In this document: positions 16,824 to 25,930 of the stretch, piece by piece
Layout: each line of letters opens with the position of its first letter
How positions within the stretch are numbered: position 1 is the stretch's first letter
Source of the DNA: Ga0077555 sp033764055
Lineage (GTDB): Bacteria > Pseudomonadota > Alphaproteobacteria > Rhizobiales > Hyphomicrobiaceae
NCBI GenBank assembly: GCA_033764055.1
Contig: JANRJI010000143.1
Location: forward strand, 9,045 to 73,044
Direction: 5' to 3'
Length of the DNA stretch: 64,000 bases
Position numbers and translations under genes: made by a program
The notes under the pieces: generated by a model
What the model was told of the DNA's origin: nothing
Database searches by the model: none
Seen by the model: only the letters and a program-made list of their open reading frames with translations

Positions 16824-18612
16824 GCAAGGCGCGACTCTCGACCTCGCGATGATCGGCAATTGCTGTATCAGCGCTCTGATCGATGCCCGTGGGCGCATCG
16901 TGTGGTGCTGCCTGCCTCGCTTCGACGGCGAGCCCGTGTTCCATTCGCTGATCGGCTCGCCTCCTGGCGCGCACGACGGCGGACTGATGGAGGTCACGCT
17001 CGACGGATTGAAGTCGAGCCGCCAGAGCTACGTGCGCAGCACGGCCGTCGTGCAGACCGTCCTCCACGGCGAGGCGGGATCGATCGAGATCACGGACTTT
17101 GCACCCCGGTTCAGATGGCGCGAGCGCAATTTTCGCCCCCAGACGCTTATCCGCCGCATCCGACCACTTTCCGGCAGTCCGCGCATCCGCATCCGTGTCC
17201 GCCCGAGTTTCGATTTCGGTCGCGGCGAATGCCTGACGGCCTCCGGCTCGAACCATATCCGCTACCTCGGCCGACGACTGTCGCTGCGGCTGAGCACGGA
17301 TGCGCCCATCGACTTTGTCGCATCCGAGACGCCGTTCATTCTCGATGCCCCAATCAATCTCGTGCTCGGCCCCGACGAGACGCTGGAAGGCGGTGTCGGC
17401 GAGACCGCGCGCAGTTTCGAGGAGCGGACAATCGACTACTGGCGGGAATGGGTGCACCGCCTCGCCCTGCCGCTCGAGTGGCAGGAAGCCGTCATCCGCG
17501 CCGCCATCACGCTCAAGATGTGCAGCTACGAGCCGACCGGTGCCATTGTCGCCGCGATGACCACGAGCATCCCCGAGGCGGCGGGCTCGGGGCGCAACTG
17601 GGATTACCGATTCTGCTGGGTGCGCGACGCCTTCTTCGTGGTGCGGGCCCTCAACTCGCTGGCCGCGGTGAGGACCCTCGAGCTCTACTTCCGCTGGCTC
17701 ATGAACATCGTCGCCAGCTCCGAGAACGGCAATATCCAGCCCGTCTATGGCATCGGCCTCGAGACGAAGTTGACCGAGCTGACCGTTCCGGAGCTTGCCG
17801 GCTACCGCGGCATGGGTCCCGTCCGTGCCGGCAATCAGGCCCACGAGCAGATCCAGCACGACACCTACGGCAACATCATCCTGGGCGCGACCCAGGCCTT
17901 CTTCGACCATCGCCTCTACATGACGCCGGGCGTCGAGGAGTTTCGCCGTTTCGAGGCCGTCGGCGAGCAGGCCTTCCACCTCTACGACAAGCCGGACGCC
18001 GGCATGTGGGAGCTGAGGAGCCGGGCGCGACCGCACACCTCCTCCGCCATCATGAGCTGGGCCGGCTGCGACCGTCTCGCCAAGATCGCCCATCACATCG
18101 GGCGCCCGGACCGCGCGGTCTACTGGCGAGCCAAGGCCGACGAGGTGCGGGCGGCAATCCTCGAGCACTCCTGGTCCGACCAGCGCAAGTCCTTCGTCGA
18201 GAGCTTTGGCGGCCGCCATCTCGATGGGAGCGTTCTGCTGATGGGCGAGGTCGGCATGATCTCGGGCAGCGACCCGCGCTTCGTCGCGACGGTCGACGCG
18301 CTCGAGCACACGCTCGGCCGCGGCCCATTCATGATGCGCTACGAGGAGGCCGACGACTTCGGCGTGCCGGAGACGGCTTTTAACGTCTGCGCCTTCTGGC
18401 GCCTCGATGCGCTGGCGCGGATCGGCAGGCGCGACGAGGCCCGCGAGATCTTCGAAGCGCTGCTCGCCTCCCGCAACTCGCACGGGCTCATGTCCGAGGA
18501 TACCGACCCCGCCACGGGCGAGGCGTGGGGCAACTTTCCGCAGACCTACTCGATGGTCGGCATCATCAACGGCGCCATGCGCCTGTCCAAGTCCTGGGAG
18601 TCAACCGTATGA
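16816..18612 (+). CDS. Glycoside hydrolase family 15 protein (glucoamylase/trehalase-like)
   Basis: A 598-residue GH15 enzyme. Its N-terminal beta-sandwich begins at DLAMIGNCCISALIDARGRIVWCCLPRFD, read here in parts: IGNC...SALID and WCCLPRFD. The catalytic (alpha/alpha)6 barrel includes GSGRNWDYRFCWVRDAFF, FRWLMNI, YDTYGNIILGA-like and EEADDFGVPETAFN segments. GH15 members hydrolyse alpha-glucosidic bonds, and the bacterial type includes trehalases. Location between otsB and otsA, overlapping both (8 and 4 bases), suggests a role in trehalose turnover or in supplying glucose; this is inference. No signal peptide is seen, so it is cytosolic. Confidence 0.92.
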   Translation: MPEQGATLDLAMIGNCCISALIDARGRIVWCCLPRFDGEPVFHSLIGSPPGAHDGGLMEVTLDGLKSSRQSYVRSTAVVQTVLHGEAGSIEITDFAPRFRWRERNFRPQTLIRRIRPLSGSPRIRIRVRPSFDFGRGECLTASGSNHIRYLGRRLSLRLSTDAPIDFVASETPFILDAPINLVLGPDETLEGGVGETARSFEERTIDYWREWVHRLALPLEWQEAVIRAAITLKMCSYEPTGAIVAAMTTSIPEAAGSGRNWDYRFCWVRDAFFVVRALNSLAAVRTLELYFRWLMNIVASSENGNIQPVYGIGLETKLTELTVPELAGYRGMGPVRAGNQAHEQIQHDTYGNIILGATQAFFDHRLYMTPGVEEFRRFEAVGEQAFHLYDKPDAGMWELRSRARPHTSSAIMSWAGCDRLAKIAHHIGRPDRAVYWRAKADEVRAAILEHSWSDQRKSFVESFGGRHLDGSVLLMGEVGMISGSDPRFVATVDALEHTLGRGPFMMRYEEADDFGVPETAFNVCAFWRLDALARIGRRDEAREIFEALLASRNSHGLMSEDTDPATGEAWGNFPQTYSMVGIINGAMRLSKSWESTV

Positions 18613-20036
18613 GCCGGCTGATCGTTGTGTCGAACCGTGTGGCCGACGTCGAGAAGGCCGTCCAGTCGGGCGGTTTGGCCGTCGCGCTCGGCGATGCGTT
18701 GCAGCAGCGCCGCGGCGTCTGGTTCGGCTGGGACGGATCGACGGTTGATGAGGACGCCCCCATGGGCATGCGGCTCGCGCAGCAGGGCAACATGCGTACC
18801 GCTACCGTACCCCTGACCCGCCGCGAGTATCAGGAGTATTACCTCGGCTTCTCGAACAAGGTGCTCTGGCCGACGTTCCACTATCGCCTGGACCTCGGGC
18901 AGTTCGAGACGGCCTATCTTGAGGGCTACCGCCGCGTGAACCAACGCATGGCGCAGCAGCTCTGCGTGCTACTCGAGCCGGACGACCTTGTTTGGGTGCA
19001 CGACTACCACCTGATCCCTCTGGCGGAGGAGTTGCGCTCCCAGGGAGCGCGCCAGAAAATCGGATTCTTCCTCCACATTCCGTTCCCGCCGCCCGACATC
19101 TTCATCGCGGTGCCCGACCACGAGTGGCTCGCCCGGACTTTGTTCTCTTACGACGTCGTCGGCTTTCAGACATCCGGCGACGCGAGCAACTTCGTCCGCT
19201 ATGTCACCGAGCACTGCGGCGCCGAGGCGATCGGCGACGACCGAGTCCGCTGCTTCGGCCATACCATCACGGCGCGAGCCTTCCCGATCGGCATCGACGT
19301 CGACGCGGTCTACGAGATGGCCCATACCAGCGAGGCCGAGGCACACATCGCCCGCCTGCAGCGACGCTCGATGGCCAACATGTTCGTACTCGGTGTCGAC
19401 CGCCTCGACTACACCAAGGGCCTGCCTGGCCGCATGAAGGCGTTTCGCCGCCTGCTCGAGCTGCACCCCGAGATGCGCAAGGCCGTCACCTTCATGCAGA
19501 TCGCACCGCCGACGCGTGAGGAGGTCGAGGCCTATACAGACATCCGCCAGGAGCTCGAAGGACTGTCTGGCGCGATCAACGGCGAGTTCGCCGACTTCGA
19601 CTGGACCCCGGTGCGCTACATTCACCGTGCGATACCGCGCTCGACGTTGGCTGCTCTGTTCCGCGGCAGCCAGGTCGGCCTGGTGACGCCCTTGCGGGAT
19701 GGTATGAATCTGGTCGCAAAGGAGTATGTCGCCTCGCAGGACTGGGATAACCCGGGCGCGCTCGTGCTCTCCAAGTTCGCGGGTGCTGCCGAGGACCTGC
19801 AGGAAGCGATCCTGGTCAATCCCTACGACACCGACGAGGTTTGCATCGGCCTGCATCGCGGCCTGACGATGCCGGTCGAGGAGCGTCGAGAGCGGTACAC
19901 CGCGCTCATTGCCCGCGTGCGAGAAAACGACGTGACGCACTGGCGCCAGACGTTCCTGAACGCGCTCCAGGCTTCGGAGAATGGGGTGGCATGCATGCAG
20001 AAACTGCTTGCGGCCCCGGCTCAATCGGCAGCCTGA
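18609..20036 (+). CDS. otsA: Trehalose-6-phosphate synthase
   Basis: A 475-residue GT20 enzyme joining UDP-glucose and glucose-6-phosphate to trehalose-6-phosphate. Visible family features: SRLIVVSNRVA at the start, the NKVLWPTFHYR segment near residue 80, WVHDYHLIPLAEELR near 132, FLHIPFPP near 155, GVDRLDYTKGLPGRMKAF near 265 and TPLRDGMNLVAKEYVA near 360. ATG 18609 overlaps the GH15 stop (ATGA), so translation is coupled. The product goes to OtsB of the same operon; trehalose is an osmo- and desiccation protectant. Confidence 0.96.
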   Translation: MSRLIVVSNRVADVEKAVQSGGLAVALGDALQQRRGVWFGWDGSTVDEDAPMGMRLAQQGNMRTATVPLTRREYQEYYLGFSNKVLWPTFHYRLDLGQFETAYLEGYRRVNQRMAQQLCVLLEPDDLVWVHDYHLIPLAEELRSQGARQKIGFFLHIPFPPPDIFIAVPDHEWLARTLFSYDVVGFQTSGDASNFVRYVTEHCGAEAIGDDRVRCFGHTITARAFPIGIDVDAVYEMAHTSEAEAHIARLQRRSMANMFVLGVDRLDYTKGLPGRMKAFRRLLELHPEMRKAVTFMQIAPPTREEVEAYTDIRQELEGLSGAINGEFADFDWTPVRYIHRAIPRSTLAALFRGSQVGLVTPLRDGMNLVAKEYVASQDWDNPGALVLSKFAGAAEDLQEAILVNPYDTDEVCIGLHRGLTMPVEERRERYTALIARVRENDVTHWRQTFLNALQASENGVACMQKLLAAPAQSAA

Positions 20037-20046
20037 ACCGCGCGCT

Positions 20047-20913
20047 TCAGCGTATCAGGAACATCGGACACTCGAGCACGCCGGCAAGTGGACGCATGTC
20101 ACCTTCGCTCGGCACCACGATGCCGCCGAAACGCCCTACGATGAAGCCGGCGTCCAGCTTGCGAATGAGCTCGGCGACCATGGCAGGCGAATTGGCCTGC
20201 ACGCGCGCGCGCACGATCTCGATCGTCTCGTCCTCGCCGATGACGAGGCGTGCCTGCTCGTCCATCAACTCGGCCTCGGCATTGGACTCGGCCACCAGCA
20301 GAAGCGTGAAACGCGCCCCGTCGGAGGCTTCGAACAAGCGGCGCGCCGTCCGCAGAACCGCCTCGAAGTAATCGATGTCCTCGACCACACCCACCACCCG
20401 CCCAGTTGCGCGCTTGGCGGTCGGGCCGACCACGATCAGTCCGGTTGTCCCTGGCACCGACGCGAAGAGCCGACGCAGCAAGGAGCCGTCGGCGGGCGAC
20501 AAAGGCTCGGCCAGCGCCACCACATTCCATGGTCCGCGCGACGAGCAGGCTTCGGCCAGTGCCGCCATCGGCTCATTGCGCACCACCGTCGACTGCAGCG
20601 GCACATCGGCGGCCTGTGCCAGCTCCCGCACTTTGCGCAGAAGGGCTGCCGCGGCGGCTCGCATCTGCCGCTCGACGATCTCGGGCGAGAGCTGCCGGGA
20701 TTGGCGGCCCGACAGCGAGATCTCGCGCGCAAACGGGAAGCCCGCGATATCCAGGAGCTTGGCGTCCTCGACGTAGAGGCTCTCGAGCTCCGACTGGAAG
20801 GCCCGCGCGACGCGGATGGCGGCCTCCAGCGCAAACGGGCTCACCTTGCCTTGAGTGAGATGCAGAACAACACGTCCACGGCCCTCACCAGCCTCCGCAA
20901 CGTGCGCGATCAT
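20047..20913 (-). CDS. Universal stress protein-like protein
   Basis: A 288-residue protein resembling two USP-like alpha/beta segments. The first half has QGKVSPFALEAAIRVARAFQSELESLYVED read in parts: FALEAAIRVA and SELESLYVEDAKLL, the typical beta-alpha-beta start. The second half (RVVGVVEDIDYFEAVLRTARRL) looks like a degenerate repeat. No classical GxxG(9x)GS ATP loop is obvious. Its start overlaps the stop of the Lon-like protease gene by four bases, so the two are made together, suggesting a stress role shared with the protease. Confidence 0.65.
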   Translation of the reverse strand: MIAHVAEAGEGRGRVVLHLTQGKVSPFALEAAIRVARAFQSELESLYVEDAKLLDIAGFPFAREISLSGRQSRQLSPEIVERQMRAAAAALLRKVRELAQAADVPLQSTVVRNEPMAALAEACSSRGPWNVVALAEPLSPADGSLLRRLFASVPGTTGLIVVGPTAKRATGRVVGVVEDIDYFEAVLRTARRLFEASDGARFTLLLVAESNAEAELMDEQARLVIGEDETIEIVRARVQANSPAMVAELIRKLDAGFIVGRFGGIVVPSEGDMRPLAGVLECPMFLIR

Positions 20914-23414
20914 GAGTTGCTCCTGCCGTTCTCGCCGTTGCCGCCTCCCTGGCGGGCGGAGAAGGCCCGCCCTCGCTCGGCGAAGGACTTGAGCTTGTCC
21001 TCGACGAGCCGATTGATGGTGCCGACGGGGAATCGTCCCTCGGGAGCGCGCTCGCCCGCCTTGACGCCCGTCAAGATCTCGATGCCTTCATTGATGTGGC
21101 CGACCGAGTAGATGGCGAACTTGCCGGCCTTGACCGCCTCGACCACGTCCTCCCGCAGCATCAGGTGTTGCACATTCGACTGCGGGATCAGCACGCCCTG
21201 CTTGCCGGTCAGCCCGCGATGCAGACAGACGTCGAAGAAGCCTTCGATCTTTTCGTTGACGCCACCGATGGCCTGCACCTCGCCCCACTGGTTGACCGAT
21301 CCCGTGACGGCGAAGGACTGGCTGATCGGCACCTCTGACAGCGCCGACAGAAGCGCATAGAGCTCGGCCGATGAGGCGCTGTCGCCGTCGACCCCGCCGT
21401 ATGACTGCTCGAAGACCAGCGACGCGGCCAAGGCCAGCGGCACGTCCAGCGCATAGCACCCCGCGAGGTAGCCCCACAGGATCATGACTCCCTTCGAGTG
21501 CAGCGGCCCACCGAGCTTGACCTCCCGCTCGATGTCGACCACGCGGCCCTGCCCCATGCGAACGCGCGCCGTGATACGGCTCGGCCGACCAAACGAGAAA
21601 TTGCCGAGCTGGAGCACCGACAGGCCGTTGATCTGGCCGACCTTGGCGCCGTCCGTATCGACGAGCACGATCTCGCGGTGGATGGTTTCCTGTGACCTGT
21701 CGCGCAGCCGGTCGGCCCGCTGGATGCTCTCCTCGATGGCCCGCGTCACCGCTTCACGCGTGATCGTCTCCGTGCCGCCCTCGCCCGCCCAGTAGTCGGC
21801 CTCGCGCACGATGTCGGCGATGTGGCCGATCTCGATGGACAGCTTCTCGCGATCATCGGCGCGTCGCGCACCTTCCTCGATGATCCGCGCCACCGCTCCG
21901 GCGTCGGCGGGTCTGAGCTTGTGGTCTCTGACGATCGAGGCGATCAGTCGCGAATAGGATTGATCGTTCTCGGCCGACCGCACGATCGAATCGTCGAAAT
22001 CCGCCTGCACCTTGAAGATGCCGGCAAAATCCGGATCGAATTGACTGAGGAGATAGTAAAGCTCGCGGTCGCCGAACAGGACCACCTTGATGTCGAGTGG
22101 AATTGGCTCCGGATCGAGCGTCTGGGTCGAGATGATGCCAGCGACTTCCGACGGCGGCTCGATGCGGATCTCGCGCGCCTTGATGGCGCGCTTCAGCGCC
22201 TCCCAGGCGAACGGCGATAGCAGCAGCTTCCTCGCGTCGATGAGCAGGTAGCCGCCGTTGGCGCGGTGCAGGGCACCGGGTTTGATCAGCAGGAAATCCG
22301 TGACCAGCGCGCCCATCTGGGCGATGTGCTCGATGCGCCCGATCACATTGCCGTAGGTCGGGTTGAGCTCCTCGTAGATCGGGGCGCCGTCCTCCGGCGT
22401 GTCCCCATTGCCGACCATGACATTGACCATGTAGCGCCGGAAACGGGGATCGCGAGCCGTATCGGCCGGCTGCTTGACGATCTCGCTCTCCTCGCCGCTG
22501 CCTTGGAGGAACAACCCCACGTTGCGGACGAGATCCTTGCCTGCGTAGTCGAGATAGGTGAGCACCCCGACCTCGCCAGCATACGCGGCGGCGAGATCGT
22601 CGAGCGCCTCGCGCACGGCGAAGGATGCGACCTCGGTATTGAGCTCGCTCAGCTTCTGGCGCCGCAGCTTGTCGGATTTCGGCATCTTCTCGAGGATCTG
22701 CTCGAGATCCTTCTGCAGCACCTCGATCCGGCCCTCGACCTCCTTGCGCATCGCCTCCGGCAGCGTGTTGAACACCTCGGGCTTGACGATCTTGCCTTCA
22801 TGCGTGGGAGCCATGACGAAGCCGGTCGGCGTTCGCACGATGGCAATGCTCTGGGTCTGTGCCTTTGCGTTCAGCGCCTCGAACGCCTCCTCCTGGCCCG
22901 AGCGGAACTCCTCGTCGATCGCGCGCCGCCGGGCCTGATAGTCCTCGCCCTCGAAGATCGTAGGCAGCGTGCTCCGGAGCTCGTCGATGACGGCGATCAT
23001 GCCCTTGGCCAGGGGCCGTGCGCGGCCGGACGGAAGGCTCAACGCCCTCGGCTTGTTCGGATCCTCGAAGTTGTTGACGTAGACCCAGTCCGACGGCGGG
23101 GGCGCCTCGCGGGCCTTCCGGGCCAGATACTGCTTGACCGCGGTGCTTTTGCCGGACGCTGGCGGACCGAGCACGAACACGTTGAAATCGTGCGCCCGCA
23201 TATTGGCGCCGAACTGGATGGCCTTGAGCGCGCGGTCCTGTCCGATCAGGCCCGAAATCGGCTCGAGCTCGGCCGTCGTCTTGAAGCCGAGGGTCACGGG
23301 ATCGACCGTCCGGCGCAGCTCCGTCGCAGGCAGCGGCCGTGGCGCGCTCGCCCGCGTCGTCACCTCGGCATCGACCTTGGGCGACGGCTCCTGCTGATTG
23401 CGCTTGAAGAACAT
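20910..23414 (-). CDS. Lon-like ATP-dependent protease (LonB/AAA_32 type)
   Basis: An 834-residue protease. An AAA domain carries Walker A LGPPASGKST (near residue 85) and is interrupted by a long insertion with helical, charged segments (about 150-300). It continues with HRANGGYLLIDARKLL and resumes after LFGDRELYYLL. The C-terminal Lon proteolytic domain has the Ser in GGVDGDSASSAE and the Lys in GGVNEKIEGF, the Ser-Lys dyad of Lon. The start at 23414 (MFFKRNQQEPS) was preferred over 23450 because a GGGG sequence precedes it; both are possible. It lacks the N-terminal LON domain of classical LonA. The universal stress gene follows with a four-base overlap. Confidence 0.92.
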   Translation of the reverse strand: MFFKRNQQEPSPKVDAEVTTRASAPRPLPATELRRTVDPVTLGFKTTAELEPISGLIGQDRALKAIQFGANMRAHDFNVFVLGPPASGKSTAVKQYLARKAREAPPPSDWVYVNNFEDPNKPRALSLPSGRARPLAKGMIAVIDELRSTLPTIFEGEDYQARRRAIDEEFRSGQEEAFEALNAKAQTQSIAIVRTPTGFVMAPTHEGKIVKPEVFNTLPEAMRKEVEGRIEVLQKDLEQILEKMPKSDKLRRQKLSELNTEVASFAVREALDDLAAAYAGEVGVLTYLDYAGKDLVRNVGLFLQGSGEESEIVKQPADTARDPRFRRYMVNVMVGNGDTPEDGAPIYEELNPTYGNVIGRIEHIAQMGALVTDFLLIKPGALHRANGGYLLIDARKLLLSPFAWEALKRAIKAREIRIEPPSEVAGIISTQTLDPEPIPLDIKVVLFGDRELYYLLSQFDPDFAGIFKVQADFDDSIVRSAENDQSYSRLIASIVRDHKLRPADAGAVARIIEEGARRADDREKLSIEIGHIADIVREADYWAGEGGTETITREAVTRAIEESIQRADRLRDRSQETIHREIVLVDTDGAKVGQINGLSVLQLGNFSFGRPSRITARVRMGQGRVVDIEREVKLGGPLHSKGVMILWGYLAGCYALDVPLALAASLVFEQSYGGVDGDSASSAELYALLSALSEVPISQSFAVTGSVNQWGEVQAIGGVNEKIEGFFDVCLHRGLTGKQGVLIPQSNVQHLMLREDVVEAVKAGKFAIYSVGHINEGIEILTGVKAGERAPEGRFPVGTINRLVEDKLKSFAERGRAFSARQGGGNGENGRSNS

Positions 23415-23611
23415 CGATCCCCGCTGTTGTTGAGGTGTTTGCGACGGCACCGGCGGATGGAACCGCCGCCCGCAGAAGACGGCAGCCCCGGAGGGCAGTC
23501 AATCCCGTCCGGCCTGTCATAAAGCTGCTTCCGGTCGTTGCAGGCAAGGTCCGGCGTAGCCTTACGATCTGGTGGCTTGGGCGCGGCATCGCAAGCAAGG
23601 ATGGCAATGGT

Positions 23612-24106
23612 ATGAAGCCCGCAACATCCGACTCTATGTCTCCGCTATCGGATGGTCGGCAGTCGGCGCGCGCCCGCGACATCGCCCGCGGCGCAACCCG
23701 TGCCCTCGCCCAGCGCGGGTTCCGGGCGATCCCCGAGGTGTCGCTCGCCGACGGCCGCCGCGCCGACCTGATGGCTGTGGACGAGGCAGGTGAGATCTGG
23801 ATCGTCGAGATCAAGTCGTCGCTCGCCGACTTCCGTACCGACACGAAGTGGCCCGGCTACCGTGTCTGGTGCGACCGCCTGCTGTTCGCCGTTGCAACGG
23901 ACTTCCCGCAGGAGGTGCTGCCTCCGGACACCGGCCTCGTCCTCGCCGACCGATACGGCGGCGATATCGTCCGGGAAGCCCCGGAGCACCGTCTCGCGGG
24001 CGCGCGCCGGAAGGCAATGATGCTGCGCTTGGCCCGCGTCGCCGCGGGCCGCCTGATGACACTGGCCGACCCAGAGGCCGCCTACGAGCCGCTTCCACGG
24101 GAGTGA
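23612..24106 (+). CDS. mmcB: MmcB family DNA repair protein
   Basis: A 164-residue nuclease-fold protein. The segment IPEVSLADGRRADLMAVDEAG followed by IWIVEIKSSLADFRTDTKWP has the E...D...ExK pattern of PD-(D/E)XK enzymes and matches MmcB, first described as damage-inducible in Caulobacter. ATG 23612 has only a weak ribosome-binding site; an ATG at 23636 is an alternative. No clear alphaproteobacterial LexA box (GTTC-N7-GTTC) is seen upstream, so SOS control is not supported by this sequence. Confidence 0.88.
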   Translation: MKPATSDSMSPLSDGRQSARARDIARGATRALAQRGFRAIPEVSLADGRRADLMAVDEAGEIWIVEIKSSLADFRTDTKWPGYRVWCDRLLFAVATDFPQEVLPPDTGLVLADRYGGDIVREAPEHRLAGARRKAMMLRLARVAAGRLMTLADPEAAYEPLPRE

Positions 24107-24229
24107 CCGCGCTGGGCGGTCGGCTCTGGTGCAAGCTGCACCGCAGCATAAGCTCTTGACGCTGGACGCCCGGCGAGTGAGTTTGCGCCCCCCGCAAGCA
24201 GTTCGGGCCACCGGGAATGGAGGAGCGCC

Positions 24230-25090
24230 GTGTCCACCTCGATGCCGGAAGTCGTGTCCACGGTAGCCGACCTGCGCCGCCGCATCGGCGTCTGGCGGCA
24301 GGCGGGCGAGACCGTCGCGCTGGTGCCGACAATGGGCGCGCTGCACGCAGGGCACCTTTCCCTCGTGAGCCTCGGCCAGCGCCGCTGCCGGCGCACGGTC
24401 ACCTCGATCTTCGTCAATCCGACCCAGTTCGCGCCGACCGAGGACTTCTCGAAGTACCCGCGCACCTTCGACGACGACTGCGCCATGCTCGGCCGCGTCG
24501 GCTGCGACCTCGTCTGGGCGCCGACCGCGCCCGTCATGTACCCCGAGGGCTTCGCAACGCGCGTCGTCCCGGCGGGCGCCGCGGAGGGCCTCGAGACCGA
24601 TTTCCGCCCGCACTTCTTCGGCGGGGTGGCGACCGTCTGCTCCAAGCTTTTCCTGCAGACCGGGGCCGACGTCGCTGTCTTCGGCGAGAAAGACTATCAG
24701 CAGCTCTGCGTCATCCGGCAGGTGGTGCGCGACCTCGACATGCCCGTAGAGATCCTCGGCGGCCCGACCGTGCGCGAGCCGGACGGGCTCGCCATGTCCT
24801 CGCGCAACCGCTACCTGTCGCCCGACCAGCGGGCCCGCGCCGTCGTCATTCACGACGTCATCCGTGGCGTGGCCGCCGCTGCCGCGACTGGCGGGCACGA
24901 GGCCGCGATCGCGGAGGGCGAGAAGGCGCTCGCCGCCGCCGGCTTCCGCCAGATCGACTACGTTACGGTTCGCGACGCCGAGACCTTGAAGGCGTGGCAC
25001 CACGGCTCCGGCCGCCCCGCCCGCGTGCTCGCCGCCGCCTGGCTCGGCGAGACACGTCTCATCGACAACGTGGGCGTGGCGACCGCGTGA
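24230..25090 (+). CDS. panC: Pantothenate synthetase
   Basis: A 286-residue enzyme that ligates pantoate and beta-alanine with ATP, the last step of pantothenate synthesis. Family motifs are seen: LVPTMGALHAGHLSLV (HIGH-like, near 28), SIFVNPTQFAPTEDF, FGEKDYQQLCVIRQVVRDL and REPDGLAMSSRNRYLS (KMSKS-like). The GTG at 24230 follows GGAGG at good spacing; an ATG four codons later is an alternative. It stands alone, without panB or panD. A ketopantoate-reductase-like gene lies at 35610. Confidence 0.96.
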   Translation: MSTSMPEVVSTVADLRRRIGVWRQAGETVALVPTMGALHAGHLSLVSLGQRRCRRTVTSIFVNPTQFAPTEDFSKYPRTFDDDCAMLGRVGCDLVWAPTAPVMYPEGFATRVVPAGAAEGLETDFRPHFFGGVATVCSKLFLQTGADVAVFGEKDYQQLCVIRQVVRDLDMPVEILGGPTVREPDGLAMSSRNRYLSPDQRARAVVIHDVIRGVAAAAATGGHEAAIAEGEKALAAAGFRQIDYVTVRDAETLKAWHHGSGRPARVLAAAWLGETRLIDNVGVATA

Positions 25091-25545
25091 CAGGCGCCGC
25101 GGCGGCCCATCGCCCGCCCGCGGCTCGGCGGGATGCCGCATAGAGATGGATCCAGGCGAGATAGATCGGCAAGCGATTGCACGGGTCGGGCCTGCCGGCG
25201 GCGGTGACGCGCGGTTCGGGTGCGTCCGGCTGCAAACACGTCCGCAGCGCCGCACTGCGCCGAGCGTGGCCGCGCCGTGCTTCGCGTTCGCTCGCCATCG
25301 ATGCAGCTCTGCTCCGCCACCTTCGCGACACCGGGCCTCTCACGAGACCCGGCCGGCGGAGCCTGGCGTTACGCCAGCGATGTACGGCATGAAGACACGC
25401 GGCTTGCCCGTTGTCCGGACCATTCATGATCGCGCAGCAGGCCAGGCACCTCTACGTTTTCCAGCGGACGCTGGGGTCGGCTGAAGCTGGGTTCGGAGAG
25501 GCCCCGTGATCGCCGAGACGAGGTCCCGCCGCCGGCAGGAGCGCC
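25091..25545. other. Gap after panC with no recognisable gene
   Basis: Short open frames occur on both strands but none has a plausible start, ribosome-binding site or known motif. No terminator or repeat stands out. Confidence 0.4.
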
Positions 25546-25797
25546 TCAGTCCTGGCGCGGCAGCAGCATAACGGCGCTGCCCATTGCGAGGCTCCCGAAG
25601 GTGAGCGCGAACCCACCGATCAGCATGGAGCTGGCCGTCACCGTCGAGCCGCTCTGCGCGGCCAGGCTCATCAGCCCGCCGGCGTCCGTGACCAGGATGC
25701 CGGCAGCCGCGAGCACACCGGCGATGGCTCCGGCGACTGCGTTGATGGCCAGGAAGCTCACGACCCTGGGTATGCGGCGCTGCTGACGGACAGACAT
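25546..25797 (-). CDS. Small membrane protein of unknown function
   Basis: An 83-residue protein with a basic N-terminus (MSVRQQRRIPRV) and two hydrophobic segments, about 14-40 (SFLAINAVAGAIAGVLAAAG) and 53-77 (ASSMLIGGFALTFGSLAMGS), ending in a short basic/acidic tail. Two inner-membrane helices with both ends inside are likely. The composition and clean frame support a real gene; no function is known. It lies alone between panC and the CoA-transferase. Confidence 0.7.
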   Translation of the reverse strand: MSVRQQRRIPRVVSFLAINAVAGAIAGVLAAAGILVTDAGGLMSLAAQSGSTVTASSMLIGGFALTFGSLAMGSAVMLLPRQD

Positions 25798-25930
25798 GAT
25801 CGGCTCCGATTTCCGCTTGTGTGGCGAACGGCGCCCCTCCGCCGTGCTTGTCCTCGTGCCCTAGAACGCGGCCCGCCACCCGTCTGGTTCCCGATGCGGC
25901 CGCGCGCGGCAGTGGCCAGTGCTCGCGGGG

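Noticed and set aside
16708..18483. 591-codon open frame opposite the GH15 gene
   Set aside because: Antisense to a conserved gene in an ots operon; composition is that of a shadow.
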